This document shows, piece after piece, positions 34,997 to 42,541 of a stretch of DNA of 64,000 nucleotides (the stretch's first letter is position 1; each line of letters starts with the position of its first letter). The stretch is taken from contig NZ_LT732526.1 in the NCBI RefSeq assembly GCF_900155545.1, positions 3,442,837 to 3,506,836 of the forward strand. The letters run 5' to 3'. The notes beneath the pieces were generated by a model. It did not search any database, had not been told where the DNA came from, and saw only the letters and a list, made by a program, of their open reading frames with translations. The position numbers were made by a program, and so were the translations under genes. Source of the DNA: Clostridium sp. Marseille-P2415. Its GTDB lineage: Bacteria > Bacillota > Clostridia > Lachnospirales > Lachnospiraceae.

Positions 34997-35956
34997 TTAT
35001 AGGGTGAGTGCCAGCTGATAATTTTCTTTCATCGTCCGGCAAGACTCATAAAACTGCTCCTGTTCTGCTTCGGTTAAAGACAACTCGATCACACCGGCTA
35101 CCCCATGGCGGTTCAAAATCGCCGGTACACTGGCGTAGACACCGGTCTGCCCATACTGTCCGGTAAGCAGCGTGGAAACCGGCAGAATGCGGTTTTCATC
35201 ACCAAATACGGCACGTACCACCTCAGCAATGGCCGCTCCGATACCGAATTCCGTGGAGCCTTTTCCGGCCAATATATGCCAGCCTCCGGCCCGCCCTTCC
35301 GCTGCAATGGCTTCCAGGTCCAGTTTTCCGTAGGTATCGGGCTGTTCCGCCATCAGTTGATTCAAAGGCTTTCCTCCAATGGTAACGGCAGACCAGGGAA
35401 CCATCTGGCTTTCTCCATGCTCGCCCAGGGCATATGCCTGAATCGATTTCTGGTCAATTCCGGCAGCCTCTGACAGCGCTCTCTTAAGCCTTGCACTGTC
35501 CAGCGTGGTGCTGGTAGAAAAAATCTTTTCGGGCGGATATTCCAAAGCGTACTGGATATAATGGGTGACTACATCAGCGGGATTGGAAATATTCAGGATG
35601 ATTCCGCCGAAACCGGAAGCACGGATGTGCTCTGCCACCTCCTTTATGATCTCAATGGTCTGCCGCAGCGTATCCATCCGTGTCTGCCCCTTGCTCATAT
35701 CCGGCAGCGGACCGGCAGCCACAATGAGTAGATCGGCATCTCCCGCGTCATCATAGCTTCCTGCCCGGACAATGGACCGCTTCGGCAGATAAACCGTGGC
35801 ATCAAATAAATCCATGGCCTGGGCCGCTGCTTTTTTCCCGTCCGTATCTATGTAAACAATCTCCTCGGCAAGTCCCTGGGAGATCAGTGCGTATCCCGCA
35901 TGGGATCCCACATGACCGGCGCCGATAATCACGATTTTTCTTCTTTGCAATTCCAT
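34997..35956 (-). CDS. L-lactate/L-2-hydroxyacid dehydrogenase (HicDH-like)
   Basis: 319 residues of the classical LDH/MDH family. NAD-binding GAGHVGSHAG near 12-21, the catalytic-loop Arg in GQTRMDTLRQT, Asp in NISNPADVVTHY and the catalytic His in ALGEHGESQMVPWS are all present. The specificity loop (AAGPLPDMSKG) differs from the QKPGE loop of true lactate dehydrogenases and recalls L-2-hydroxyisocaproate dehydrogenases, which take branched or bulky 2-keto acids. Within an operon for methionine import and transamination, the keto acid of methionine is an attractive substrate. It lies between metI and metQ. Confidence 0.85.
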   Translation of the reverse strand: MELQRRKIVIIGAGHVGSHAGYALISQGLAEEIVYIDTDGKKAAAQAMDLFDATVYLPKRSIVRAGSYDDAGDADLLIVAAGPLPDMSKGQTRMDTLRQTIEIIKEVAEHIRASGFGGIILNISNPADVVTHYIQYALEYPPEKIFSTSTTLDSARLKRALSEAAGIDQKSIQAYALGEHGESQMVPWSAVTIGGKPLNQLMAEQPDTYGKLDLEAIAAEGRAGGWHILAGKGSTEFGIGAAIAEVVRAVFGDENRILPVSTLLTGQYGQTGVYASVPAILNRHGVAGVIELSLTEAEQEQFYESCRTMKENYQLALTL

Positions 35957-35982
35957 TCCACATCCTCCTTTTTCTCATCCCA

Positions 35983-36663
35983 TTAATGGGTATTCTTCTT
36001 TACCACCTGATTACCGATGATTTGAATGATGCTGACCATCAGTACCAGAGCCAGTACGGTAACATAAGTCACATCCGTCTGATTGCGGTCATGGCCGTAC
36101 CGAATGGCAAAATCCCCCAGACCTCCTGCTCCGACCACACCTGCCATTGCAGTGAGCCCCAGCAGGCTTATGGCCGTGATGGTGGTACTGCGGGCGATTC
36201 CTGCGATACTCTCCCGTAAGTAAACCCGGAATATAATCTCTAAGGGACCGGAGCCCATTGACAGCGCCGCTTCGATCAGACCATGGTCGATTTCAGCCAG
36301 TGCGCTTTCGATCTGACGGGCAAAAAAGGGAACCGTGCCGAATACCAGTGGAACAATCGCCCCCTCAACGCCGATGGCTGTTCCCATGATCAGCCTTGAT
36401 AACGGCATCACTCCGGTTAACAGGATAATAAAAGGGATGGAGCGGAAGAAATTGATGATCTTATCCAGGACCTGATAGACACCTCTGTTTTCCAAAATGC
36501 CGGAAGGCCTTGTTACGGTGATGATCACTCCAAGAACCAGGCCCAATACAAACGAGATGGATCCGGACCAGAGTGCCATGATAAGCGTATCTCCGATGGC
36601 CTCATAAAAAGCAGGCAGCTTTCCCATCACATTGGGTATGATATTATGAAGCAGCTCCTGCAT
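35983..36663 (-). CDS. metI: Methionine ABC transporter permease MetI
   Basis: About 226 residues with five membrane helices. MetI landmarks include ALWSGSISFVLGLVLGVIIT, the NFFRSIPFIILLTGVMPLSR segment, and the coupling loop EAALSMGSGPLEIIFRVYL. It forms a homodimer with MetN and MetQ. The start is the ATG of MQELLHN, preceded by GGAGGTGATTGCAG; it overlaps the end of metN by 20 bp, so translation is probably coupled. Confidence 0.93.
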   Translation of the reverse strand: MQELLHNIIPNVMGKLPAFYEAIGDTLIMALWSGSISFVLGLVLGVIITVTRPSGILENRGVYQVLDKIINFFRSIPFIILLTGVMPLSRLIMGTAIGVEGAIVPLVFGTVPFFARQIESALAEIDHGLIEAALSMGSGPLEIIFRVYLRESIAGIARSTTITAISLLGLTAMAGVVGAGGLGDFAIRYGHDRNQTDVTYVTVLALVLMVSIIQIIGNQVVKKNTH

Positions 36664-37690
36664 CTGCAATCACCTCCACTCCTACATTTTTTTCAATCAG
36701 ATAATCCATTGCCTCTGTCATTTGTCCCCGCTCTCCGCTCAGGATAGCTACGGTGCCGCCTATGGGCGCATCCTGGACAATTTCAATATCGGAAAAAATG
36801 ATGTTCAAGTCGATGTCGAATTTCCTGGATACCGTAGAAATCAACGGCTCCGATACATTTTTCTGCACATAGGTCAGCCGGACGACCATTTCGCCGGGCT
36901 TCAGTCTCGTAACCGGGGAATCCTCCGCCAGCAGCCCTTCAATCTTCTGCAGATTTGAAGTCGTACGAATGAAGTCCCGGGTCACCGGTTCTCTGGGACT
37001 TGCAAAGATGGAAAATACCTCCCCCTGCTCTACGACCTGCCCCTTTTCCATGACAGCAACACGTCCGCAGATCTCCTTGATAACCGCCATTTCATGGGTA
37101 ATGACGACAACCGTGATCCCCAGCTGTTTGTTCAGCTTTTGGAGAAGCTGTAAAATTGACTTTGTAGTCTGGGGATCCAGTGCACTGGTGGCCTCATCGC
37201 ATAAAAGCACTTTCGGATCGTTGGCCAGTGCCCGCGCGATGGCGACCCGCTGCTTCTGACCGCCGGATAACTGGCCCGGATAGGCATTTTCTTTCTCTGC
37301 AATGTCTACCAGCTTCAGCAGCTCCCTTACTTTTTCAGCCGTTTCCTGCTTAGACAAGCCGCTGCCCTTAAGAGGAAATGCCACATTTCCAAACACAGTG
37401 CGGGAGCGCATCAGATTAAAGTGCTGGAAGATCATGCCGATACGCTTTCTGGCGGTCCGCAGTTCTTTTTGGGATAACGCTGTAAGCTCCTGTCCATCCA
37501 CGGTTACCCTGCCGCTTGTGGGAGTCTCCAGCAGGTTGATGCACCGGACCAGAGTCGATTTACCCGCTCCTGAAAAACCGATGATGCCAAATATCTCACC
37601 TCTTCCGATGGACAACGATACATTCTGAATTGCATTTACCTCATAAGGACCTGTTCCGAAAGTCTTTGAGATATTCTCCAGTTGAATCAC
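36644..37690 (-). CDS. metN: Methionine ABC transporter ATP-binding protein MetN
   Basis: About 348 residues. ABC domain with Walker A GFSGAGKST, signature [16 protein letters not shown], Walker B VLLCDEATSALDP and switch His VITHEMAVIKEI. The last ~80 residues are the NIL regulatory domain of MetN, which binds methionine and inhibits transport. GTG at 37690 (giving IQLENISKTF, as family members begin) has the best spacing from GAGGAGG; an ATG two codons upstream is almost on it. First gene of the operon, directly after an attenuator-type terminator and a Met/Cys-rich leader peptide. Confidence 0.93.
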   Translation of the reverse strand: MIQLENISKTFGTGPYEVNAIQNVSLSIGRGEIFGIIGFSGAGKSTLVRCINLLETPTSGRVTVDGQELTALSQKELRTARKRIGMIFQHFNLMRSRTVFGNVAFPLKGSGLSKQETAEKVRELLKLVDIAEKENAYPGQLSGGQKQRVAIARALANDPKVLLCDEATSALDPQTTKSILQLLQKLNKQLGITVVVITHEMAVIKEICGRVAVMEKGQVVEQGEVFSIFASPREPVTRDFIRTTSNLQKIEGLLAEDSPVTRLKPGEMVVRLTYVQKNVSEPLISTVSRKFDIDLNIIFSDIEIVQDAPIGGTVAILSGERGQMTEAMDYLIEKNVGVEVIADAGAAS

Positions 37691-37704
37691 ATTCATTCCT
37701 CCTC

Positions 37705-37737
37705 TAAAAAAGCGGGCAGCCGTAAGGCCCCCGCTCT
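37705..37737 (-). terminator. Attenuator terminator between leader peptide and metN
   Basis: AGCGGG...CCCGCT stem with an inner GGCC/GGCT pairing, then TTTTTT, placed just before the metN ribosome site. A terminator here only makes sense if it is conditional. Confidence 0.8.
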
Positions 37738-37775
37738 TGATCTACCATTTTTGAGATTACGCGCTGTGCGTGAAA

Positions 37776-37913
37776 TCAGTGGTACAATGATAGCTTTCGG
37801 TTATAAGAGAAGCTGGGAGCACAGACATAAAAATGAGCACAACACATCATGGACATTGCCATGTCCATACACATACACTTACAGAGCATCATTGTGTTCA
37901 TCTCTTTTGCCAT
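37776..37913 (-). CDS. Met/Cys-rich leader peptide of the methionine operon
   Basis: A 45-residue ORF with ATG nine bases after GAAGGAGG, lying between a near-consensus promoter and the attenuator terminator. It contains ten Met and six Cys, concentrated at residues 8-25 (MMLCKCMCMDMAMSMMCC). No S-box or T-box is visible in the leader. The reading frame ends 38 bases before the terminator stem. The layout is that of ribosome-mediated attenuation: shortage of charged tRNA-Met or tRNA-Cys would stall the ribosome and could prevent the terminator from forming. A hairpin GGACAT-GGCA-ATGTCC inside the ORF could be the pause or competing stem. A metal-binding peptide is an alternative. Confidence 0.8.
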   Translation of the reverse strand: MAKEMNTMMLCKCMCMDMAMSMMCCAHFYVCAPSFSYNRKLSLYH

Positions 37914-37959
37914 TCTGTATTCCCTCCTTCAACCTAATTAACCTACTGGTTTTGTTGGT

Positions 37960-37988
37960 ATAATAGCACCGTAATCTGCAGTTGTCAA
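37960..37988 (-). promoter_or_regulatory. Promoter of the methionine operon
   Basis: TTGACA, 17-base spacer, TATTAT on the minus strand, about 45 bases before the leader-peptide ATG. Confidence 0.8.
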
Positions 37989-38026
37989 CTCAAATAAATA
38001 AAAAATATCTTTATTTTTCTGAGCGG

Positions 38027-38851
38027 TCAGACCTGGCTTGTTTCCTCCTGAAGCGTTAAATTCATGCTTCCCATGCGGTAACCATCCAAATCGGCCGTCA
38101 CATAAGAGAAGCCCAGCTGATGAAACGCAGCCAGTATTTCCTGTCTTTTTGGCTCCGCCGCCAGTTCGCATAGCTGGGAAGGCAGCACTTCAATCCGGGC
38201 TATGGTTCCATGAATGCGGACCCGTACCTGCTTAAATCCCATATCCAGCAGCTGCTGCTCCGCCCGGTCGACCATGGACAGCTTTTCTCTTGTAATGGTC
38301 TCCCCATAGACAAAACGGCTGGATAAACAGGCAAAGGACTGTTTATCCCAGGTTTTTAATCCCATCTGCCTGGAAAGCTCTCTGATATCTGCCTTGGTCA
38401 GCCCGGCATACCGCAGCGGACTTCGTATATTTAATTCTGCCACGGCTTTTAAGCCAGGGCGGTAATCGCCATTGTCATCTACATTGGAACCTTCCGCAAT
38501 CTGAGCAATACCATTTTCAGCCGCTATGTCGGAAACTTTCTCAAACAGTTCATGCTTACATAAGTAGCAGCGGTTCTTCGGATTACTGCTAAAGCCCTCT
38601 ATATCCAGTTCTTCGCTGTCCACAATAAAATGCCGGATTCCTTCCTCCCTGCAAAATTCCACCGCCTCCCTTAATTCCCTCTCAGGAAAGGAACAGGAGC
38701 GGGCGGTAACGGCAATGACCCGGTCTCCCAGAACATTGTGAGCGGTTTTCAGCAGGAATGTGGAGTCGACGCCCGATGAAAAGGCAACGGCAACGCTCTC
38801 CAGCTGAGAAAGATAGGTCTTAAGTTCTTTATTTTTTTCCTGTAATGTCAT
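38027..38851 (-). CDS. larE: ATP-dependent sacrificial sulfur transferase LarE
   Basis: About 274 residues of the PP-loop family. The ATP loop is AFSSGVDST near 24-31; RCYLCKHELF carries a CxxC, and FACLSSR holds the conserved Cys that LarE gives up as sulfur donor for the nickel-pincer cofactor of lactate racemase. IRSPLRYAGLTKADIREL is another family hallmark. The partner genes larA, larB and larC are not in the window. ATG of MTLQEKN follows AAGGAG by five bases. The gene has a perfect consensus promoter and appears monocistronic. Confidence 0.9.
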   Translation of the reverse strand: MTLQEKNKELKTYLSQLESVAVAFSSGVDSTFLLKTAHNVLGDRVIAVTARSCSFPERELREAVEFCREEGIRHFIVDSEELDIEGFSSNPKNRCYLCKHELFEKVSDIAAENGIAQIAEGSNVDDNGDYRPGLKAVAELNIRSPLRYAGLTKADIRELSRQMGLKTWDKQSFACLSSRFVYGETITREKLSMVDRAEQQLLDMGFKQVRVRIHGTIARIEVLPSQLCELAAEPKRQEILAAFHQLGFSYVTADLDGYRMGSMNLTLQEETSQV

Positions 38852-38953
38852 ACGCACTCCTTAAATAAGACGTAAAACTGCCGTAAAAGCGAAAGCAGTT
38901 CCGGTTATTTGCCCTTTTTTCTTATAGCAGACTATTCAAGTATGTTAATAGGG

Positions 38954-38982
38954 ATTATAGCAATATATCATTTGCATGTCAA
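38954..38982 (-). promoter_or_regulatory. Consensus sigma-A promoter of larE
   Basis: TTGACA, 17-base spacer, TATAAT on the minus strand: an exact match to consensus, about 100 bases before the gene. Confidence 0.85.
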
Positions 38983-39013
38983 TCATTTTTGGCTTACCCA
39001 GGCGGCAAAGAAC

Positions 39014-39047
39014 GGGGGATACCCGCAGTCAGCCTGCCGGTATCCCC
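39014..39047 (-). terminator. Hairpin after the GH18 gene
   Basis: GGGGATACC...GGGTATCCCC stem right after the GH18 stop, without a strong U-run. Confidence 0.5.
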
Positions 39048-39057
39048 ATAATGGGAA

Positions 39058-39487
39058 TCAGTCTCCAATTTTCTTTATCTCAAACATATCCTCTAACAGC
39101 AGCCAGTTGGCCCGGAAGAACTGCATAAGCTGCCAATAGCCGGCACCGGTCAGTCCAAATTCCCGGATCAAATCAAACTTAGCCCTGTAGCTTCTCGCAT
39201 CCTCAAACCATACCTCATGCTGGATTCCATACTGCCAATAATGGAAGAAAGGAGACATGGCGACTTCATCAAACTGGATCTCCGCTCCATGCTCAATGGC
39301 AATCTGGACTGCTTCCAGGTTGCTGATGGTTTCGGCCCTTGTTACTCCTCTTTCATAAGGCAGCGGCCAGTCGTATCCATAATTGGGAATTCCAAGGCTG
39401 ATTTTTTCCTTTGGGATCTCAGTTAAAGCATATTCCACCACTCTTCTGACCATATTAATGGGGGCGACTGCCATAGGAGGGCCAAAA
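39058..39487 (-). pseudogene. 3' segment of the interrupted LysM-GH18 hydrolase gene
   Basis: This is the C-terminal part of a GH18 barrel: after the junction it reads FGPPMAVAPINMVRRVVEYA, then KISLGIPNYGYDWPLPY and GYWQLMQFFRANW, matching the ends of spore-type GH18 hydrolases (SleL/YaaH-like). It has no start or ribosome site of its own; the Met at 39474 is internal to the fold. The matching N-terminal part lies at 46332-47072, 6.9 kb away on the same strand. Joining the two at ATATAC gives exactly 382 codons including stop. It is therefore one half of a split gene, not random decay; both halves have intact reading frames. Confidence 0.85.
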
Positions 39488-39520
39488 GTATATGGGCCGA
39501 GAGGTGATAGGTTATATACT
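39462..39520 (-). other. Left attachment junction of the serine-recombinase element
   Basis: Boundary between the GH18 3' segment and the element. The minus strand reads GGCCC-ATATAC-TTTTGG; the shared core ATATAC is at 39488-39493 (plus strand GTATAT). The element-side arm continues into CTCTCGG and AACCTAT, which mirror the arm at the other end. Confidence 0.75.
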
Positions 39521-39561
39521 AAAATTTATTGAATAAACAAAATCAACTGTTACATTATTTC

Positions 39562-40119
39562 CTAATTTCTTATTTTCTTCTGATGATGCCAGAATGTAAC
39601 ACAGTCTTCTTTCCCTTTATTCACTACGATATGCGGACTTCTTGCCTTAATATAAAGCGCATCGCCCTCTTGAAGAACATAAGTGTTGCCATCCGTAGTA
39701 ATATGAAGCTCTCCCTTCAAAACAGTGCACATTTCAGGAAATGTATGCACATTTTCAACAATCTGACATTTCCCTGCATAATAAATTATATATTCATAAA
39801 AATCACTGTGCCTGCCAAAATCAAACATCCTGACCTGCTGCTTTAATTCCGGGTAATCTCTGACAGTCTGCTCCTCTTTAGGCATAAATAATTTTTCTTC
39901 TTCATTTGTATTGATTATGTCCATCAGGGATACATCCATAGCGGTGCAAATTGTATTCAGATCCCGTAATGTCGGACTGGTCTGGTTCCTTTCAATATTA
40001 CTTAAGTGACCTATAGACAGGCTTGTATACTGTGCCAACTGCTGTATAGTCATCGATCTTCGCTTTCGCAAATCCCTGATTCTTTCTCCAATCTTCTCAA
40101 TGTCCTCGATTTTATTCAT
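39562..40119 (-). CDS. XRE-family regulator with C-terminal cupin domain
   Basis: 185 residues. N-terminal Xre/Cro helix-turn-helix (IRDLRKRRSMTIQQLAQYTS and LSIGHLSNIERNQTSPTL, about 13-50) and a C-terminal cupin_2 barrel (HTFPEMCTVLKGELHITTDG, then LQEGDALYIKARSPH). Such regulators usually sense a small metabolite in the cupin and control transport or catabolic genes. It is the last minus-strand gene of the element, downstream of the M24 peptidase, and has its own promoter region with a possible palindromic operator, so it may regulate the peptide-uptake genes. Confidence 0.88.
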   Translation of the reverse strand: MNKIEDIEKIGERIRDLRKRRSMTIQQLAQYTSLSIGHLSNIERNQTSPTLRDLNTICTAMDVSLMDIINTNEEEKLFMPKEEQTVRDYPELKQQVRMFDFGRHSDFYEYIIYYAGKCQIVENVHTFPEMCTVLKGELHITTDGNTYVLQEGDALYIKARSPHIVVNKGKEDCVTFWHHQKKIRN

Positions 40120-40152
40120 AAACTCTCTCTCTTAAATATATTTCCAATATAA

Positions 40153-40169
40153 GAATACCTTTGGCATTC
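40153..40169. promoter_or_regulatory. Possible operator upstream of the XRE-cupin gene
   Basis: GAATACC-TTT-GGCATTC is an inverted repeat with one mismatch, lying between a weak TTGTAA/TCATAT promoter and the gene. It may be a self-regulation site. Confidence 0.35.
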
Positions 40170-40225
40170 TATATGAATGAATACTTTCCTATTTTACAAT
40201 AATATCCGCTGTATGACAACTGGAA

Positions 40226-40247
40226 GGGCCAATCACACAATTGGCCC
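40226..40247 (-). terminator. Hairpin after the M24 peptidase gene
   Basis: GGGCCAAT / ATTGGCCC stem 47 bases past the stop. T-poor downstream, so strength is uncertain. Confidence 0.45.
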
Positions 40248-40293
40248 TGCCGCATCAAATACATTCTTATTCTGCTCCGTTTTATCCCACAAA

Positions 40294-41373
40294 TTACAGC
40301 ACAATCAAATCATCTGTGATATGGGTCAAACGTCTGTAACCTGTATCAGTAATCAAATAATCATCTTCCTGCCGGACGCCTCCAACACCTGGGATATAAA
40401 TTCCAGGTTCAATCGTATGAATCACACCTGCCTGAAGCTGATAACTGTTCTCTGCTGAAATATAAGGCACTTCATGAATATCCAGACCAAAACTATGTCC
40501 TGGGCCATGAGGAATCTTATAACCGTTTGCTTCTATAAAACCGGTGATGATTTTGCTCAGCTCACTCATGGCAAGCCCTGGCTTCAGTCTCTTTTCGCCT
40601 GCATCTTTCGCCTGCTTTACAACTTCAAACATTTTATATAGCTCGGGATTCCCTGCTTTTCCGATCGCCACTGTACGCGTAATATCGGAACAGTAATCAT
40701 TATAATAGGTTCCAAAATCAATTGTCACAAAGTCTCCCTGCTGTATCCTGCGCATGGAAGCTGTTGCATGGCAATTGGCACCATTATCCGGTCCGGAAGC
40801 AACAATTGTGGCAAAGCAGAAACCAGAACCGCCTCTGCTGCGGAACTGATACTCCAATTCATTGGCAATATCAATTTCCGTAACTCCCGGTTTTATGACA
40901 TCCAAAAGTGCATAAAAAGACCGCACCGAAATATTGCAGGCATTCTGGATCGTTTCTATCTCCTCCGGGGTTTTGACTGCCCGCATTTCTTCTATGTATG
41001 GGTTTGCTTCAATGAATTCAGCCGTCGGGTTTAAATTTTTTACATCCATACAATCCGCATAAGAAAGATCCTTACCATAAATTCCGCATACCTTTATTCC
41101 ATTCTCTTTGATCAGGGTCCCTATCTGTTTAAAATAACTCGAACCGCTGCCGTAAGCCAGCACTTCCAGCCCCTCTGTCTCTTGCACCGCCTGACAGGTA
41201 AAGCGGTTATCCGTAACAAAATAACACGCTTTACCTGTTACCAGAAGAACCGACGTTCCATATTCCCCGGTAAATCCGGTCAGATACTTGATATCCGACC
41301 CTTTGCTGATTATCAGTCCTTCCAGTCTGTCCGATTCCATATGCTCTAAAATTACTTTCAAACGTTGATTCAT
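40294..41373 (-). CDS. M24-family peptidase (Xaa-Pro dipeptidase-like)
   Basis: About 359 residues with the creatinase-like N-domain and the pita-bread catalytic domain. Metal ligands are visible: Asp in VTIDFGTYYNDYCSDITRT (two Asp), His in HGPGHSFGLDIHEVP, Glu in TIEPGIYIPG and Glu in VRQEDDYLIT. It removes N-terminal residues before proline or splits X-Pro dipeptides in the cytosol. It follows the HEYGH peptidase by about 38 bp and the POT transporter before that, making a peptide uptake-and-breakdown unit. Start MNQRLKV follows GGAGGAG; the longer frame overlaps the upstream gene. Confidence 0.9.
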   Translation of the reverse strand: MNQRLKVILEHMESDRLEGLIISKGSDIKYLTGFTGEYGTSVLLVTGKACYFVTDNRFTCQAVQETEGLEVLAYGSGSSYFKQIGTLIKENGIKVCGIYGKDLSYADCMDVKNLNPTAEFIEANPYIEEMRAVKTPEEIETIQNACNISVRSFYALLDVIKPGVTEIDIANELEYQFRSRGGSGFCFATIVASGPDNGANCHATASMRRIQQGDFVTIDFGTYYNDYCSDITRTVAIGKAGNPELYKMFEVVKQAKDAGEKRLKPGLAMSELSKIITGFIEANGYKIPHGPGHSFGLDIHEVPYISAENSYQLQAGVIHTIEPGIYIPGVGGVRQEDDYLITDTGYRRLTHITDDLIVL

Positions 41374-41410
41374 CCTGTCTCCTCCTGCATTCTTTTTAAT
41401 CTTCATTCCA

Positions 41411-42532
41411 TCATTGTATGAAATCCCAGGCAAATTCTTTCCCAATATCATACAACCTCGGGCTTCCGTCAATATTGTAAGCATCCCTGTTATTATTCCA
41501 CGGTGCAGGAAGTGTTTTCTCCGGATAAATCCGTTTCATGAGCTCATAGCCCTCCGGATCATAAATATACAATTCTTCACGTGTATTGACCGGACCGCGA
41601 ATGCCATCCCACCGGCCATCCACCCCCTCCTGCATAACATTGAACCACACCGTACCAAGTGTTGCAAAGTATTCTTCATAATTGCTGATTGCATAAGTGT
41701 GGGGCCATAACCCGGAATCTTTTGCATGCTTATAAGCATTTTTCACCTGCTCCGCCAGGCTCCTGTCCTCAAGTGCATTGATCCCAACCAGATGAATCGC
41801 ATGTCCGTATTCATGTACAAGAATCATTTCATGCGAATATCTGGTTGCATACCGGCCGCTTCGGAGCCGGATAACATTTGCCTCTGAAATAGAAGATACC
41901 GGGTTGTTTTTATCCCCGCCGAACCCCGCAACCGGCCTGGTTGCCAATAAATATCCCTGCCGGTGTTCCGGTATATCATAAGCATTTTCTTTCAGCCCAA
42001 AAATGGCAAGCTCAGCCTTTTTCTTTACCAGCACTTCTGCTGCTTCCGGAATCTTTTCCAACATGATATCAATAATAGAAGCCGCAAGCTTCATTGTTTT
42101 TTGACTGACTGTTTTCCCTGCTTTCACTGTGACTCCGGATCCGCAGATCAAAAATTGTGTATAATAAGCTTCATAGGTCACCTGGTATATTATTTCCCGA
42201 TTTACCGGACAGTCCATCAGATCCGCCATATTTCCGGTTACCTGAACCGTCAGTTTTCCTGCCAAAGCCGGATTTACCGGCTCCTCCAGGCACAAAGTAG
42301 TACGCATAGATTCCTTCTGATAAACCGTGCCATAATCCCATTCCTTATCCTTTGTCCAATGAGTCAATTTTCGTATTTCTCCATGATACCGGACAGCAAA
42401 AGACCGCTCATCATACGCTCCCTGTATCTGGGTGTTCCAATATAATTCAATCCTCCGGTCATCAATTAAAACTGCACGAATAATCTTAGGAGTGTTGAGA
42501 TCCTCTTCCATCCTTTTTTCCATCCTTTCCAT
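41411..42532 (-). CDS. Putative zinc metallopeptidase (HEYGH, lethal-factor-like catalytic domain)
   Basis: 373 residues. The N-terminal ~120 are beta-rich and Ig-like. The C-terminal domain contains HEYGHAIHLVG at about 240-250, a gluzincin HExxH site, with a likely third ligand Glu in NYEEYFATLG near 284-292. The spacing and the phrase resemble anthrax-lethal-factor-like peptidase domains, but substrate and true family are not certain. No signal peptide is visible, so it is presumably cytosolic and may digest imported peptides. It starts 10 bp after the POT transporter stop. Of several closely spaced ATGs I kept the first; the ribosome site is weak. Confidence 0.7.
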   Translation of the reverse strand: MERMEKRMEEDLNTPKIIRAVLIDDRRIELYWNTQIQGAYDERSFAVRYHGEIRKLTHWTKDKEWDYGTVYQKESMRTTLCLEEPVNPALAGKLTVQVTGNMADLMDCPVNREIIYQVTYEAYYTQFLICGSGVTVKAGKTVSQKTMKLAASIIDIMLEKIPEAAEVLVKKKAELAIFGLKENAYDIPEHRQGYLLATRPVAGFGGDKNNPVSSISEANVIRLRSGRYATRYSHEMILVHEYGHAIHLVGINALEDRSLAEQVKNAYKHAKDSGLWPHTYAISNYEEYFATLGTVWFNVMQEGVDGRWDGIRGPVNTREELYIYDPEGYELMKRIYPEKTLPAPWNNNRDAYNIDGSPRLYDIGKEFAWDFIQ

Positions 42533-42541
42533 TATATCAGA

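Noticed and set aside
37776-37913. Met/Cys-rich ORF as a metallothionein-like metal-binding peptide
   Set aside because: Its place between promoter and terminator of the methionine operon fits a leader peptide much better.
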